64,000 bases of DNA from Afipia sp. 64-13 (GTDB taxonomy: Bacteria > Pseudomonadota > Alphaproteobacteria > Rhizobiales > Xanthobacteraceae). The notes under the pieces are model-generated. The model saw only the letters and a program-made list of their open reading frames with translations. It was not told the DNA's origin and made no database searches. Shown here in pieces: positions 8,857 to 18,043 of this stretch. The translations under genes and the position numbers were made by a program. The number at the start of each line of letters is the position of its first letter. The stretch's first letter is position 1. The stretch covers positions 59,256 to 123,255 of the forward strand of contig MKUJ01000013.1 of assembly GCA_001897755.1 (NCBI GenBank), written 5' to 3'.

Positions 8857-9837
8857 TCAGAAATCGAAATTGATCATCTTCTTCATGACGAGAATGCCCA
8901 TGGTCATCCACACCACGCAGCCCGCCATCATCAGGCGGCCGGTCGGGTGGGTCCAGAGCAGCGAGATATAGTCGGGCGACATGACGTAGACCATCATCAT
9001 CACCGCCGGCGGCAGCGCGCCGATGATGCCGGCGGACGCCTTCGCTTCCATCGACATCGCCTGAATCTTGGCCTTCATCTTCTTGCGGTCGCGCAGCACC
9101 TTGGAGAGGTTGCCGAGAGCCTCGGAGAGGTTGCCGCCGGATTTGGTCTGGATCGCGATCACGATGCCGAAGAAATTGGCCTCGGGCAGCGGCATGCGCT
9201 CGTAGAGCCGCTGGCACGCCTCGCCGAGCGGCATACCGATGCTCTGGGTCTCGACGATGGCGCGGAATTCCGATTTGATCGGTTCAGGCGCGTCCGCGAC
9301 CACGACTTTCAGCGAATCGAACAGCGGCAGGCCGGCCTTGATGCCGCGGACGATGATGTCGACCGCATCCGGCAGCGCATCGAGAAACTTCTTCTCGCGG
9401 CGCTTCTTGAGATAGTTCAGCACCCAGCGCGGCAGGCCGAAGCCGCCCGACAGGCCGAGCAAGGCCGCCGGAAGAAGGCCGACGCCCACCATCAGCGGCG
9501 CGACGAAGAGGACCACGCCGAGCACGACCGAGCCGATGATGAACTGCTGTTTGGTCCAGGACAGGCCCGCCTGCGTGATGCGGGTGGCGATCTGCTGCTT
9601 CTGCGCCTTCTTGGCGCGTTCCTCGATCTCGCGCAGCGAACTCTCGACCTGCTCGCGGCGCGAGCGCTGGTTGCGGTCGACGCGACGCGCGACCGGCTCG
9701 GTGCGCGTCAAGGAGGCGCGGCGCTTCTCGGCCTGCTTCTCGCCCGACAGCAGCGGATAGAGGAACACCCAGGCGAGTCCGCCCAGCGTGACCGCGCTCA
9801 TGAAGGCGATGGCAAATGTCTGCAGCTTCATTTGCAT
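8857..9837 (-). CDS. tadB: Tad pilus inner-membrane platform protein TadB
   Basis: A 326-residue GspF-domain protein with an N-terminal membrane anchor, a charged coiled-coil-like stretch (RRSRREQVESSLREIEERAKK, about residues 55-75), two central hydrophobic segments and a T2SF core (IKAGLPLFDSLKVV; TKSGGNLSEALGNLSKVLR). Length and motifs fit TadB. The start is three bases from the cpaF stop, indicating translational coupling. The start could be Met1 or Met3 (MQMKLQ); the difference is two residues. Confidence 0.92.
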   Translation of the reverse strand: MQMKLQTFAIAFMSAVTLGGLAWVFLYPLLSGEKQAEKRRASLTRTEPVARRVDRNQRSRREQVESSLREIEERAKKAQKQQIATRITQAGLSWTKQQFIIGSVVLGVVLFVAPLMVGVGLLPAALLGLSGGFGLPRWVLNYLKKRREKKFLDALPDAVDIIVRGIKAGLPLFDSLKVVVADAPEPIKSEFRAIVETQSIGMPLGEACQRLYERMPLPEANFFGIVIAIQTKSGGNLSEALGNLSKVLRDRKKMKAKIQAMSMEAKASAGIIGALPPAVMMMVYVMSPDYISLLWTHPTGRLMMAGCVVWMTMGILVMKKMINFDF

Positions 9838-9840
9838 GCC

Positions 9841-11313
9841 CTATCGTTCCGGATCGGGGGCCTCGGCGGCGTCCAGCGCCGCGGCGAGCCGCTTTTCCTC
9901 TCCGTAGTAACGCGCGCGATCCCAGAATCTCGGCCGGCCGATACCGGTGGAACGGTGACGGCCGATGATGTTGCCGTTGAGGTCCTCGCCGATCAGGTCG
10001 TACAGGAAGATGTCCTGGGTGATGATGGTGTCGCCTTCCATCCCCATCAGTTCGGTGATGTGGGTGATGCGACGCGAGCCGTCGCGCAGACGCGCGGCCT
10101 GCACCACGATATCGATGGAGGCGCAGATCATCTCGCGAATGGTGCGCGAGGGCAGCGAATAGCCGCCCATGGTGATCATGGATTCGCAGCGCGACAGTGC
10201 CTCGCGCGGGTTGTTGGCGTGCAGCGTGCCCATCGAGCCGTCGTGGCCGGTGTTCATCGCCTGCAACAGGTCGAACGCCTCGGGGCCGCGGACTTCGCCG
10301 ACGATGATGCGTTCGGGCCGCATACGCAGGCAGTTCTTGACCAGATCGCGCATCGTCACCTGGCCCTCGCCCTCGATGTTCGGCGGACGGGTTTCCAGAC
10401 GCACCACATGCGGCTGCTGGAGCTGAAGCTCGGCGGCGTCCTCGCAGGTGATGATGCGCTCGTCGTCGTCGATGTAATTGGTCATGCAGTTCAGGAGCGT
10501 GGTCTTGCCGGAGCCCGTGCCGCCGGAGATCAGCACGTTGCAGCGGACGCGGCCGATGACCTGCAGGATCTGCGCGCCCTCGGGCGAGATCGCGCCGAAC
10601 TTGACGAGCTGATCGAGCGTCAGCTTGTCCTTCTTGAATTTGCGGATGGTGAGCGCCGGGCCGTCGATGGCGAGCGGCGGCACGATGGCGTTGACGCGCG
10701 AGCCGTCGGCAAGGCGGGCGTCGCAGATCGGCGAGGATTCGTCGACGCGCCGACCGACCTGGCTGACGATGCGCTGGCAGATGTTGAGAAGCTGCTGGTT
10801 GTCGCGGAAGCGGATGCCGGTCTTCTGGATCTTGCCGGAGACTTCGATGAACACGGTGCCGGCGCCGTTGACCATGATGTCGGCGATGTCGTCGCGCGCC
10901 AGCAGGGGCTCGAGCGGACCGTATCCCAGGACGTCGTTGCAGATGTCGTCGAGCAGTTCCTCCTGCTCGGCGATCGACATCACGATGTTCTTGATCGCGA
11001 TGATCTCGTTGACGATGTCGCGGATTTCCTCGCGGGCCGATTCGGTGTCGAGCTTGGCGAGCTGGGCGAGATCGATCGCCTCGATCAGCGCGCCGAAGAT
11101 CGCGCTCTTGATCTGGTAGTAGTTGTCGGAGCGCCGGGTTTCGGGCGCAGCAGGCGGCGGCGTCGCCGGGCGTGCGGGCGCCAGCGGCGGCGAGGACACG
11201 GCGGGCGCATCGGGAGCGGCAAGCGGACGCGCGGCGGCAGCCGGCGGCTCCTCCTGCCGGATCGCGGGCTTGGGAGCCCGTGCGATGTCTTCTCCGCTAC
11301 GCTTGCCGAACAC
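9841..11313 (-). CDS. cpaF: Tad pilus ATPase CpaF/TadA
   Basis: Hexameric secretion ATPase powering Flp pilus assembly, 490 residues. A proline/alanine-rich N-terminal tail (about 1-60) precedes the N-terminal domain and the RecA-like core. The core has Walker [13 protein letters not shown], an Asp box ([11 protein letters not shown]), Walker B ([12 protein letters not shown]) and a His box ([13 protein letters not shown]). The start is GTG at 11313, supported by an AGAGG ribosome-binding site five bases upstream. It lies 20 bases after cpaE in the operon. Confidence 0.95.
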   Translation of the reverse strand: MFGKRSGEDIARAPKPAIRQEEPPAAAARPLAAPDAPAVSSPPLAPARPATPPPAAPETRRSDNYYQIKSAIFGALIEAIDLAQLAKLDTESAREEIRDIVNEIIAIKNIVMSIAEQEELLDDICNDVLGYGPLEPLLARDDIADIMVNGAGTVFIEVSGKIQKTGIRFRDNQQLLNICQRIVSQVGRRVDESSPICDARLADGSRVNAIVPPLAIDGPALTIRKFKKDKLTLDQLVKFGAISPEGAQILQVIGRVRCNVLISGGTGSGKTTLLNCMTNYIDDDERIITCEDAAELQLQQPHVVRLETRPPNIEGEGQVTMRDLVKNCLRMRPERIIVGEVRGPEAFDLLQAMNTGHDGSMGTLHANNPREALSRCESMITMGGYSLPSRTIREMICASIDIVVQAARLRDGSRRITHITELMGMEGDTIITQDIFLYDLIGEDLNGNIIGRHRSTGIGRPRFWDRARYYGEEKRLAAALDAAEAPDPER

Positions 11314-11333
11314 TACAACCTCTCACGCCAGAG

Positions 11334-12599
11334 CTATTTTCCCCGCAGTTTCCCGAGCAGCGGAGCGAGGAACGAGCCGCGGGATTTCTTGGCCTCGGCG
11401 CGGCCGGTGAGGCGCTGCGCGAGCTGCAGGAAGATTTCCGTGGTGCGATGGCTGGCGGCGATCTCGGCGATCATCTGGCCGTTGTTGGCGGCCGCGCCGA
11501 AGATCTGCGGCTCGAACGGAATCGTGACGATCGGCTCGCTTTCGATGGCCTTGGAGAATTCGTTCGTCGAGATTTCCGGCCGCTTGGGCACGCCGACCTG
11601 ATTGAGGCAGTAGATCGGGGCGCGGTCGTTGGGCCGCGCCGCCTTCAGCAAGTCGTAGATGTTCTTGGTGTTGCGCAGGTTGGCGAGATCCGGCGAGGCC
11701 ACGATCAGGATATCGTCGGCGCCGACCAGCGCGCGGCGCGTCCAGCCCGACCATTGATGCGGCACGTCGAGCACGATGCAGGGCATGGTGGTGCGCAGCG
11801 TATCGAATACCGAGTCGAAGGCCTCGGCGCCGAAATCATAGACGCGGTCGAGCGTCGCCGGCGCGGCCAGCAGATTGAGATGGTCGGTGCATTTCGACAG
11901 CAGGCGGTCGAGGAAGGCGGTGTCGATGCGGTCCGGCGAGAACACCGCGTCGGCGATGCCCTGCGGCGGGTCCTGATTGTAGTCGAGCCCGGCGGTGCCG
12001 AAGGCAAGATCGAGGTCGGCGACCACCGAATCCAGCGCAAGATCGCGGGCGATCGCCCAGGCGACGTTGTGCGCGATGGTGGAAGCGCCGACGCCGCCCT
12101 TGGCGCCGACCACCGCGATGATGCGGCCGACCGCCGACGCTTCGGGCGTCGAGAACAGATTGCAGATCGAACGCACCACGTCGATCGGCGTCACCGGCGC
12201 GATGGCGTAGTCGGACACGCCGCGCCGCACCAGCTCGCGGTAGAGCGTGACGTCGTTGATCCGTCCGATCACCACGACACGGGTGCCGGCATCGCACACG
12301 GTCGAGAGCTGATCGAGTTGGGCAAGCAGGTCGCCGCGCCCCTCGGTCTCGAGCACGATCACGTTCGGCGTCGGCGCGGTGCGATAGGCCTCGATCGCGG
12401 CGGTCATGCCGCCCATCTGCACCTTGAGGTGAGCCTTGCCGAGACGACGATCCTCGCCGGCGGCCTGCACGGCCGCGGCGGTCTTCACGGTCTCGCAGAA
12501 CGCCTGCACCGACACCCGCGGCGCCGGCGCGATATGTTCGTCGGCCACAACCGGTGCGGCCTGCTCGTTATCCTCGTTCTGACGCGCGTAACTGATCAT
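11334..12599 (-). CDS. cpaE: Pilus localisation ATPase-like protein CpaE/TadZ
   Basis: A 421-residue MinD/ParA-superfamily protein that positions the Tad machine at the pole. Residues about 40-160 form an atypical receiver-like domain. From about 165 there is a deviant Walker A (VGAKGGVGASTIAHN) in which the usual lysine before the final Thr is Ala, as is common in TadZ proteins. Further ParA features include VVADLDLAFG and CIVLDVPHQW. The ATG overlaps the cpaD stop by four bases (ATGA). Weak or absent ATP hydrolysis is expected from the family, not measured. Confidence 0.92.
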   Translation of the reverse strand: MISYARQNEDNEQAAPVVADEHIAPAPRVSVQAFCETVKTAAAVQAAGEDRRLGKAHLKVQMGGMTAAIEAYRTAPTPNVIVLETEGRGDLLAQLDQLSTVCDAGTRVVVIGRINDVTLYRELVRRGVSDYAIAPVTPIDVVRSICNLFSTPEASAVGRIIAVVGAKGGVGASTIAHNVAWAIARDLALDSVVADLDLAFGTAGLDYNQDPPQGIADAVFSPDRIDTAFLDRLLSKCTDHLNLLAAPATLDRVYDFGAEAFDSVFDTLRTTMPCIVLDVPHQWSGWTRRALVGADDILIVASPDLANLRNTKNIYDLLKAARPNDRAPIYCLNQVGVPKRPEISTNEFSKAIESEPIVTIPFEPQIFGAAANNGQMIAEIAASHRTTEIFLQLAQRLTGRAEAKKSRGSFLAPLLGKLRGK

Positions 12600-13339
12600 T
12601 TGCCCAGATCGCTGAGTTTGGCCTTGTCGCCGTCCGGATAGACGGTCGCGGTCGGCGTGCCCTTGCGGTATTTGTCGAATGCGATGTCGCGGCGCGCGGC
12701 ATAAGGCGGCGTCTCCGCGCGCGGCTGCACGAGATCGGCCGGGTTATCGACCATCGCGGCGAGGTTGCGCTGGCTGGCGCAGCCGAAATTGTGATACGGC
12801 CGGTTCTCCAGATAGCTCTTGTCCTTGATCGAGGGACCCAGATCCTCCGGCCACAGGCCGCACGGCCCGGCGTCGGCCGCAATGCGCGGATAGCTGACGC
12901 GCACGGTGGCGAACAGGCGCGGATCGGTCGGGCGATAGTCGCGCAGCACGACGCCGCGCGGCGGGATTCCCGAACCCAGCAGGATGGCGCGGATTTCCCG
13001 CGCCGAATCGGCGGCGGCCCGCGCATTGGGCGTCTGATGCGGAACATCGACATTGATCACGCCGGTGCCCTCGCGCAGCCAGTCGCGGGCGAGCCCGCCG
13101 ATATCGGCGCGCTGGGCCGCGGTGAGGCCGCCGCGGGTGCGGCCGACGAAGATTTCCGTGGTCTTGCTGGCCTCCTGCACCACGATCGGATGGCGTAGAC
13201 GATAATCCGCCGGCAGGCTGCCGGTGGCGATCTCCGCTTCCTGGCTGCGATGGGTGCAGGCGCCGAGCGCGGCGGCCGCGCCGATCACCACGAGTGCGAG
13301 CGGAAGGCGGGAAACGAGACGGGATACGCGTTTGGTCAT
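12596..13339 (-). CDS. cpaD: Pilus assembly lipoprotein CpaD
   Basis: A 247-residue secreted lipoprotein of the Tad outer-membrane complex. I placed the start at ATG 13339 (MTKRVSRL), because AAGGAC lies seven bases upstream and the product begins with a signal peptide ending in a lipobox (LGAC). The conserved CpaD core includes LRHPIVV near the N-terminus and a C-terminal NFGCASQRNLAAMVDNPADLV block, which is the family signature. The operon position between the secretin and CpaE is canonical. Confidence 0.92.
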   Translation of the reverse strand: MTKRVSRLVSRLPLALVVIGAAAALGACTHRSQEAEIATGSLPADYRLRHPIVVQEASKTTEIFVGRTRGGLTAAQRADIGGLARDWLREGTGVINVDVPHQTPNARAAADSAREIRAILLGSGIPPRGVVLRDYRPTDPRLFATVRVSYPRIAADAGPCGLWPEDLGPSIKDKSYLENRPYHNFGCASQRNLAAMVDNPADLVQPRAETPPYAARRDIAFDKYRKGTPTATVYPDGDKAKLSDLGK

Positions 13340-13359
13340 GGAACTGTCCTTGCCCGGTC

Positions 13360-14829
13360 TCAATCCGTGATGAAGCCGTATTTGCCGCGATAGCTCTGGT
13401 CCGGTTTGACGCGGCCGGGCACGCCGTAGATGCGATTGATGCTGCCGAGCAGAACGGATTGCGGATCGGAGGCGTCGGCGAAGCCGTCATCGGGCCGCGA
13501 CAGGTCCTTCTGCGCCACCGCGCGCACCACATAGGGCGTCACCAGCACCATCAATTCGCTCTGGCGGTTGACGTAGTCGCGGCTGCGGAACAGCGCGCCG
13601 AGAACCGGAATCTGCGAGGCGCCGGGCATGCCGTTGATCGCCTGCTTGGTCTGCTCCTGGATCAGGCCGGCCATCGCCATCGAGCCGCCGGAGGGAATTT
13701 CCAGCGTGGTTTCGGCGCGGCGGGTCTTGATCGAAGGCACCGTGAGCGCGCTCGCGGTGGAGGAGCCGGACCCCTGGGTGATGGTGATGGAGTTGTCGTT
13801 CGACAGCTCCGACACTTCGGTCATCACGCGCAGACTGATGCGGCCCTCGGTCATCACCACCGGGGTGAAGTTCAGCGAGATGCCGAACTTCTTGAAGCTG
13901 ATCTGCGTGGTGCAGACATGGGTGACGGGATCGCAATTGTAACCCGCCGGCACCGGGAATTCGCCGCCGGCGACGAAGGTGGCCGACTCGCCGGAAATCG
14001 CGGTGAGATTGGGTTCGGCGAGGGTGCGCACCACGCCGGCGCTTTCCATCGCGCGCAGCGTCGCGGTCACCGATTTGAACGAGCCGGCGAGATTGTTGCC
14101 GGACACGAGCTGGCGGCCATAGGCGGTGAACGGGTTGGTGTTGTTGAAGTTGACGACGGCGGTGCCGTAATTGAGGCTGGCGCTGAGATCGACGCCGAGC
14201 TGCTTGATGATGTCGCGCTGCACTTCGGCCACGGTGACCTTGAGCATCACCTGGTCACGGCCGCGCACCGCGATGCTGTTGACGACATGATCGAGGCCGC
14301 CGGCAAGACGCGCTGCCAGTTCCACCGCCTGCTGCGCCTCGACCTGGTTGGCGGCCGAGCCCGACAGCACGACGCCGTCGCCGAGGCCCTCGATCTGGAT
14401 CTGGGAGTTCGGCAGAGCCTGCCGGATCGCGGAGCGGATGCCGTTGAGGTCGCGGGTCACCGCGATGTCATAGGCCGCGATCTGCTGGCCCGCGGCGTCG
14501 AAGAACACGATATTGGTCTGGCCCACCGCCGCGCCGATGATGTAGGCGCGCTGCGCCGAACGCACCACCGCGTTGGCGATCTTGGGGTCGGCGACCAGGA
14601 CGTCCTTGATGTCGCGCGGCAGGTCGATGACGAGCGATTTGCCGATGCCGAGCGCGAGGGTGCGGGCGTTGAGGCCGCTGCCATCGGCGCGGGCCGGAAT
14701 CGGGCGTGCATCCCCCGCAACCACCGGAGAGATGGCCGGATTGAGCACCAGCGCGGAGACCGCCGCGGCGCAGAGGGCGCGGACCAGAGATGTTCGCACG
14801 ATGCGAGGGGCGGATGTCATACGCTTCAT
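13360..14829 (-). CDS. cpaC: Tad pilus outer-membrane secretin CpaC/RcpA
   Basis: A 489-residue secretin forming the outer-membrane pore for the Flp pilus. It has a signal peptide, a pilus-domain N-terminal region (ALGIGKSLVIDLPRDIKDVLV), a BON-like domain near residue 120 (IRQALPNSQIQIEG) and the secretin core (VGGTEF-like motif FVAGGEFPVPAG; LTVPSIKTRRAETTLEIPSGGSMAMAGL). The first gene of the run cpaC-cpaD-cpaE-cpaF-tadB-tadC. Start chosen at 14829 (MKRMTSAP); Met4 is possible. No transcription-start evidence is visible beyond scattered TTAA elements upstream. Confidence 0.94.
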   Translation of the reverse strand: MKRMTSAPRIVRTSLVRALCAAAVSALVLNPAISPVVAGDARPIPARADGSGLNARTLALGIGKSLVIDLPRDIKDVLVADPKIANAVVRSAQRAYIIGAAVGQTNIVFFDAAGQQIAAYDIAVTRDLNGIRSAIRQALPNSQIQIEGLGDGVVLSGSAANQVEAQQAVELAARLAGGLDHVVNSIAVRGRDQVMLKVTVAEVQRDIIKQLGVDLSASLNYGTAVVNFNNTNPFTAYGRQLVSGNNLAGSFKSVTATLRAMESAGVVRTLAEPNLTAISGESATFVAGGEFPVPAGYNCDPVTHVCTTQISFKKFGISLNFTPVVMTEGRISLRVMTEVSELSNDNSITITQGSGSSTASALTVPSIKTRRAETTLEIPSGGSMAMAGLIQEQTKQAINGMPGASQIPVLGALFRSRDYVNRQSELMVLVTPYVVRAVAQKDLSRPDDGFADASDPQSVLLGSINRIYGVPGRVKPDQSYRGKYGFITD

Positions 14830-14945
14830 GTTCCAACTTCACGCTTGCGACGGCTCGTCGCAGTGAAGGGATTTGACCAGCTATTCGTCAAAGCATGGTT
14901 AATGAGGCGTATCTAAATGACGTTAACGGGGCCTTATCGCGCCAG

Positions 14946-15470
14946 TCAGGGCATGGCCAGGCGGGCGAGGTCCACCGCCTGCACCCAGGCGGTCTGCGGG
15001 TAGACCATCAGCGCGCCGAGCGCGAGCGCGATGCCGTAGGGAATGCCGCTGTCGCGGCCATGCAGGCGGCTGAGCCAGGGTTGCGCCGCCAGCGCGTAAG
15101 GCAGCGGCCATTGCCGGAACTGCAGCATCAGCAGGGTCAGCGCGCCGCCGAACACCGCGGCGAACAGCAGATAGGGCATCAGGTGATCGAAGCCGAACCA
15201 CAGCGCCGCGGCCGCCGCCACCTTGGCGTCGCCGCCGCCGATCCAGCCGAGGGCGAAGCAGGCGAAGGCGACCACCAGCACGGCCATGCCGGCGACGACA
15301 TGCAGGCCGATGGCGGCGAGCGGCATGCCGGTGAGCGGGGCGAGGATCAGGAACCCCGCGATCAGCAGCAGCGAGACCCGGTTCGAGATCGTCATGGTCA
15401 GGAGATCGCTCGAGGCCGCGAAGGCCATCAGAGCGGGGAAGACGAACAGGCGGGCGAGATCGAGGATCAT
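14946..15470 (-). CDS. cpaA: Prepilin peptidase CpaA
   Basis: Aspartic-protease-type prepilin peptidase, 174 residues, all membrane segments and short loops. The two catalytic aspartates are in FAASSDLLTMTISN and in the FTGNG-type site GWIGGGDAKVAAA. It lacks the N-terminal methylase domain of large PilD enzymes, as CpaA proteins do. I prefer ATG 15470 (MILDLARLF) over the longer frame beginning at 15503. It processes the pilin PilA and probably the TadE-like pseudopilins encoded nearby. It is separated from cpaC by about 115 bases and from pilA by a small gene and a hairpin. Confidence 0.92.
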   Translation of the reverse strand: MILDLARLFVFPALMAFAASSDLLTMTISNRVSLLLIAGFLILAPLTGMPLAAIGLHVVAGMAVLVVAFACFALGWIGGGDAKVAAAAALWFGFDHLMPYLLFAAVFGGALTLLMLQFRQWPLPYALAAQPWLSRLHGRDSGIPYGIALALGALMVYPQTAWVQAVDLARLAMP

Positions 15471-15539
15471 GGAGGCTGCCGATTGCTGATCTTGAGGCCC
15501 CAATCTAAGGCGCAGGAGTGAACAATCGAAAAACGCCGG

Positions 15540-15713
15540 TCACCAAATACTGGCAATCCGGCAGATCAGGGCGATCCATGCCAGCGCCAGCGCGGCGCAA
15601 ATGAGACCGAGCGGCTCGCGGCCGAACACGCTGGCCTGCAAGGCCATTGTGCGTTCGGCGGCGATGCGCCGGTTTTTCAGACGGGGATCGGAAGGGTGCT
15701 CGCTTGATGTCAT
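15540..15713 (-). CDS. Small membrane protein of the tad locus (57 residues)
   Basis: A 57-residue frame between pilA and cpaA, found by direct translation. The product begins MTSSEHPSDPRLKNRR, is polar and basic for about 25 residues, and ends in one strong hydrophobic segment (GLICAALALAWIALICRIA) before IW-stop. This gives a single-pass membrane protein with the N-terminus probably inside. The ribosome-binding site is weak. It reads in the same direction as pilA and cpaA, and no competing frame in the gap looks better. I do not recognise a family. Context suggests an accessory pilus component (inference). Confidence 0.6.
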   Translation of the reverse strand: MTSSEHPSDPRLKNRRIAAERTMALQASVFGREPLGLICAALALAWIALICRIASIW

Positions 15714-15757
15714 GTCGATACGCCACAGGACAAGGTTGATCGGAGCGGAAACAATGA

Positions 15758-15781
15758 AGGGCCTCGGTTGCCCGAAGCCCT
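15758..15781 (-). terminator. Hairpin downstream of the small ORF/pilA region
   Basis: AGGGCCTCGG and CCGAAGCCCT form a near-perfect 10-bp stem (one wobble pair) with loop TTGC, 29 bases past the pilA stop. On the minus strand it is followed by a moderately T-rich stretch. It may make pilA mostly monocistronic, with cpaA further downstream, a common arrangement for an abundant pilin. Confidence 0.45.
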
Positions 15782-15809
15782 CCTTTTAACTTCTTGCAAG
15801 CGGCTCGGC

Positions 15810-15980
15810 TTACATCGAGCCGACCTTGCCGGAAATGTCCTTGAACTTGAGGTCGAGCGCGGTGCCGACGCCCTGCACGGCCGCGATGATCGCGAGCGCG
15901 ATGCCGGCGGCGATCAGCGCGTATTCAATCGCGGTGGCGCCGGACTCGTCCTTGACGAAGCGGGAAATCAGATTGGTCAT
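15810..15980 (-). CDS. pilA: Flp/Fap-type pilin PilA
   Basis: Major Flp pilin precursor, 56 residues. The type IVb prepilin site lies after a short basic leader (MTNLISRFVKDESG), with cleavage expected between Gly and Ala. The Glu5-Tyr6 pair of the Flp motif (ATAIEYALIAAGIALAI) follows at the start of the hydrophobic helix, and a short tail ends KVGSM. GGAG six bases upstream of ATG 15980 fixes the start. CpaA (14946) is the likely processing enzyme. It diverges from cpaB across a 386-base region. Confidence 0.95.
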   Translation of the reverse strand: MTNLISRFVKDESGATAIEYALIAAGIALAIIAAVQGVGTALDLKFKDISGKVGSM

Positions 15981-16366
15981 TGGTAACTCCATGGTACACG
16001 TGGCTGTCGAACTAATTGGTCCGTCGGTGTGGTGTGCACCGTGGCCATGGCCGCAACTTAACGACGCAGGAATTTCGGCACGGTTAATCCGACCGCAGAA
16101 ACTCGGCCATATCGGGCTGTTCTGACTCACGGTAAATGCAGACTTAAATTGAACGCAGAATGTCGGTGGCGCGCGCGCCGCGGCTTTGCACAAAGCGGTT
16201 TGCGCGCTCTTGCGGTCGCCGGATACCCGAGGCGGCGTGCCGTGATCGCGATGCGCCGCGCGGGCGGGGCGCCGGCTATTTGCACTTCATTCATTAATTA
16301 ACGGCAGATTTGCCATATCGGGCTGCCTCGTCGGTGGCCGATGCGTTGTGTAGAGAGTAAAAGCGT
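15981..16366. promoter_or_regulatory. pilA/cpaB divergent regulatory region with a 14-base direct repeat
   Basis: No gene is visible in these 386 bases. The 14-mer GCCATATCGGGCTG occurs twice in the same orientation, at 16106-16119 and 16312-16325. Each copy is preceded by a similar CGCAGA or GGCAGA element and TTAA. The second copy is about 41 bases before the cpaB ATG and the first about 125 bases upstream of pilA. The placement suggests a shared operator or promoter element for both arms of the locus; its binding protein is unknown. Confidence 0.45.
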
Positions 16367-17200
16367 ATGAACAGAGCGCGTATCGCCGTTCTTGCCATTG
16401 CCCTGGTCGCCGGCGTATTTGCCGCCTATCTCGCCAGCGGCTCGAATCCGCCCCCGGTGCAGACCGCGGCTCCCGTTCCCCAGATCGAAACCACCGACGT
16501 GCTGATCGCCAAGTCCGACATCGGGCTCGGCCAGACCGTCACCGCCGACGATCTGAAATGGCAGACCTGGCCGGCGGGCGCCACCAGCGCGAATTTCATC
16601 AAGCGCAGCGACCGCGCCGACGCGATCAAGGACATGACCGGCACGATCGCCCGCTCGCCGCTGATGGCCGGCGAGCCGGTGCGCGAAACCAAGCTGGTGA
16701 AGGGCGATGGCTCCGGCTTCATGGCCGCGATCCTGCCGAGCGGCATGCGCGCGATTTCGACCGAGATTTCGCCGGAGACCGGCGCCGGCGGTTTCATCCT
16801 GCCGAACGACCGCGTCGACGTCCTGCTGTCGCGGCGGCAGAAGGCGATCGACGCCAACGGCAACGTATCGAGCCGGGAAATCATCTCCTCGGACATCATT
16901 CTGCACGATGTGCGGGTGCTGGCGATCGATCAGACCATCGAGGAAAAGAACGGCCAGAAGGTCGTGGTCGGCAAGACCGCGACGCTGGAATTGCGGCCGC
17001 GCCAGGCCGAGACCCTGGCGCGCGCGCGCCAGAGCGGCACGCTGTCGCTGGCGCTGCGCAGCCTGGTCGATGCCCACCGCCAGACCAAGGCGGAAGCCAA
17101 TGACGGTGACGGCCAGTCGATCACCATCTACCGGGGCTCCGACCGCAACGTCTATAACTGCTCGCCCGAGTGCAAGAAACAGTCGAGCGACGGCGGCTAG
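16367..17200 (+). CDS. cpaB: Pilus assembly protein CpaB/RcpC
   Basis: A 277-residue periplasmic protein anchored by an N-terminal hydrophobic segment (ARIAVLAIALVAGVFAAYLA). A SAF domain (VLIAKSDIGLGQTVTADDLKWQTWP, residues about 45-105) precedes the RcpC/CpaB domain, with family blocks around MRAISTEIS and NDRVDVLL. The C-terminus carries two cysteines (NCSPEC). CpaB normally precedes cpaC in the same operon. Here it stands alone on the opposite strand, divergent from pilA, with tadE-like genes about 280 bases downstream. Confidence 0.93.
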   Translation: MNRARIAVLAIALVAGVFAAYLASGSNPPPVQTAAPVPQIETTDVLIAKSDIGLGQTVTADDLKWQTWPAGATSANFIKRSDRADAIKDMTGTIARSPLMAGEPVRETKLVKGDGSGFMAAILPSGMRAISTEISPETGAGGFILPNDRVDVLLSRRQKAIDANGNVSSREIISSDIILHDVRVLAIDQTIEEKNGQKVVVGKTATLELRPRQAETLARARQSGTLSLALRSLVDAHRQTKAEANDGDGQSITIYRGSDRNVYNCSPECKKQSSDGG

Positions 17201-17283
17201 CGCTTGATCCCGCTTTTCTCCTGGAGAGAAGCGAGGCGGCAGCCTTGCGTTTCGAACCATGAGGCCGGGTCTGCCATTCCCAC

Positions 17284-17335
17284 ATCATCGCCCGGGATGA
17301 CGGGTCCCGGCCTGCGTCGGGACGACAGTCATCCC
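17284..17335. repeat. Intergenic palindromic repeat, family C
   Basis: Contains GTCCCGGCCTGCGTCGGGAC flanked by GGGATGACGG and GACGACAGTCATCCC, giving a compact hairpin. Relatives are at 23423 and 26064. It lies in the 276-base gap between cpaB and tadE. I see no gene in that gap. Confidence 0.65.
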
Positions 17336-17476
17336 CGTCAGCCTTTGGCGCTGCAATATGGTTGACGGCTGGTTAGCGCCGGCACGCGGTTTGTCCGGAT
17401 CGGCGGCAAGCTTTCGACAATCTCTCTGGGATAGGTTCGACGGTAGCCTTCTAACGCCGCCGTTGAGGATAATACG

Positions 17477-18031
17477 ATGTCTGCGCCGTCCCGCCTTCTT
17501 GCGCGCCTGCGCGCCGCGCTCCGAAGCTTCCCTCGCCAGCGGCGCGGTTCGGCGGCGATCGAGTTCGCGATGGTCGCACCGATCTTTCTCGCGTTGATCT
17601 TCGCGATCATGGAAACATCGCTGGTGTTTTTTGCCGGGCAGGTGCTGGAGACCGGGACGCAGGACACCGCACGGCTGCTGCTGACGCAACAGGCGCAGAG
17701 CAAGGGTTGGGGGCAGGCCGATTTCAAGAAAGACCTGTGCGACCGCGTTTCGCTGCTTTTCGAGTGCAATGGCATCTATGTCGACGTGCAGTCCTATCCG
17801 CCGAATACGCCGATCGTGATTTCCAATCCGATCGATGGATCCGGGAACTTCACCAACAATTTCGTCTATCAGCCGCCGCCGCAGAACAGCGCCAACACCG
17901 TGGTGGTGCGCACGTTCTATCAGTGGCCGCTGTACGTCACGCGGCTCGGCTACAACATCGCCAATATCGGCGCCGACAGCAGCAGCCCGAAGAAGCTGCT
18001 CGCGGCGACCACCGCGTTTCGTGTTCAGTGA
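17477..18031 (+). CDS. tadE: TadE-like pilus assembly protein
   Basis: A 184-residue pseudopilin-like protein. After a basic N-terminus (RLRAALRSFPRQRRG) comes the TadE motif SAAIEFAMVAPIFLALIFAIMET, which carries a prepilin-peptidase-type Glu and the membrane helix. The remainder is periplasmic and contains two cysteines (LCDRV, FECNG). GAGGATA upstream of ATG 17477 can serve as a ribosome-binding site. It is followed after 12 bases by a second protein of the same type, so the two are likely co-transcribed and act as minor pilins in Flp assembly. Confidence 0.88.
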   Translation: MSAPSRLLARLRAALRSFPRQRRGSAAIEFAMVAPIFLALIFAIMETSLVFFAGQVLETGTQDTARLLLTQQAQSKGWGQADFKKDLCDRVSLLFECNGIYVDVQSYPPNTPIVISNPIDGSGNFTNNFVYQPPPQNSANTVVVRTFYQWPLYVTRLGYNIANIGADSSSPKKLLAATTAFRVQ

Positions 18032-18043
18032 AGGATCGCTGTC

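Noticed and set aside
7843-11601. A 1252-codon open frame on the plus strand across tadC, tadB and cpaF
   Set aside because: It is antisense to three clear genes, rich in Asp/His/Arg/Gln as mirror frames of GC-rich genes are, and has no motif.
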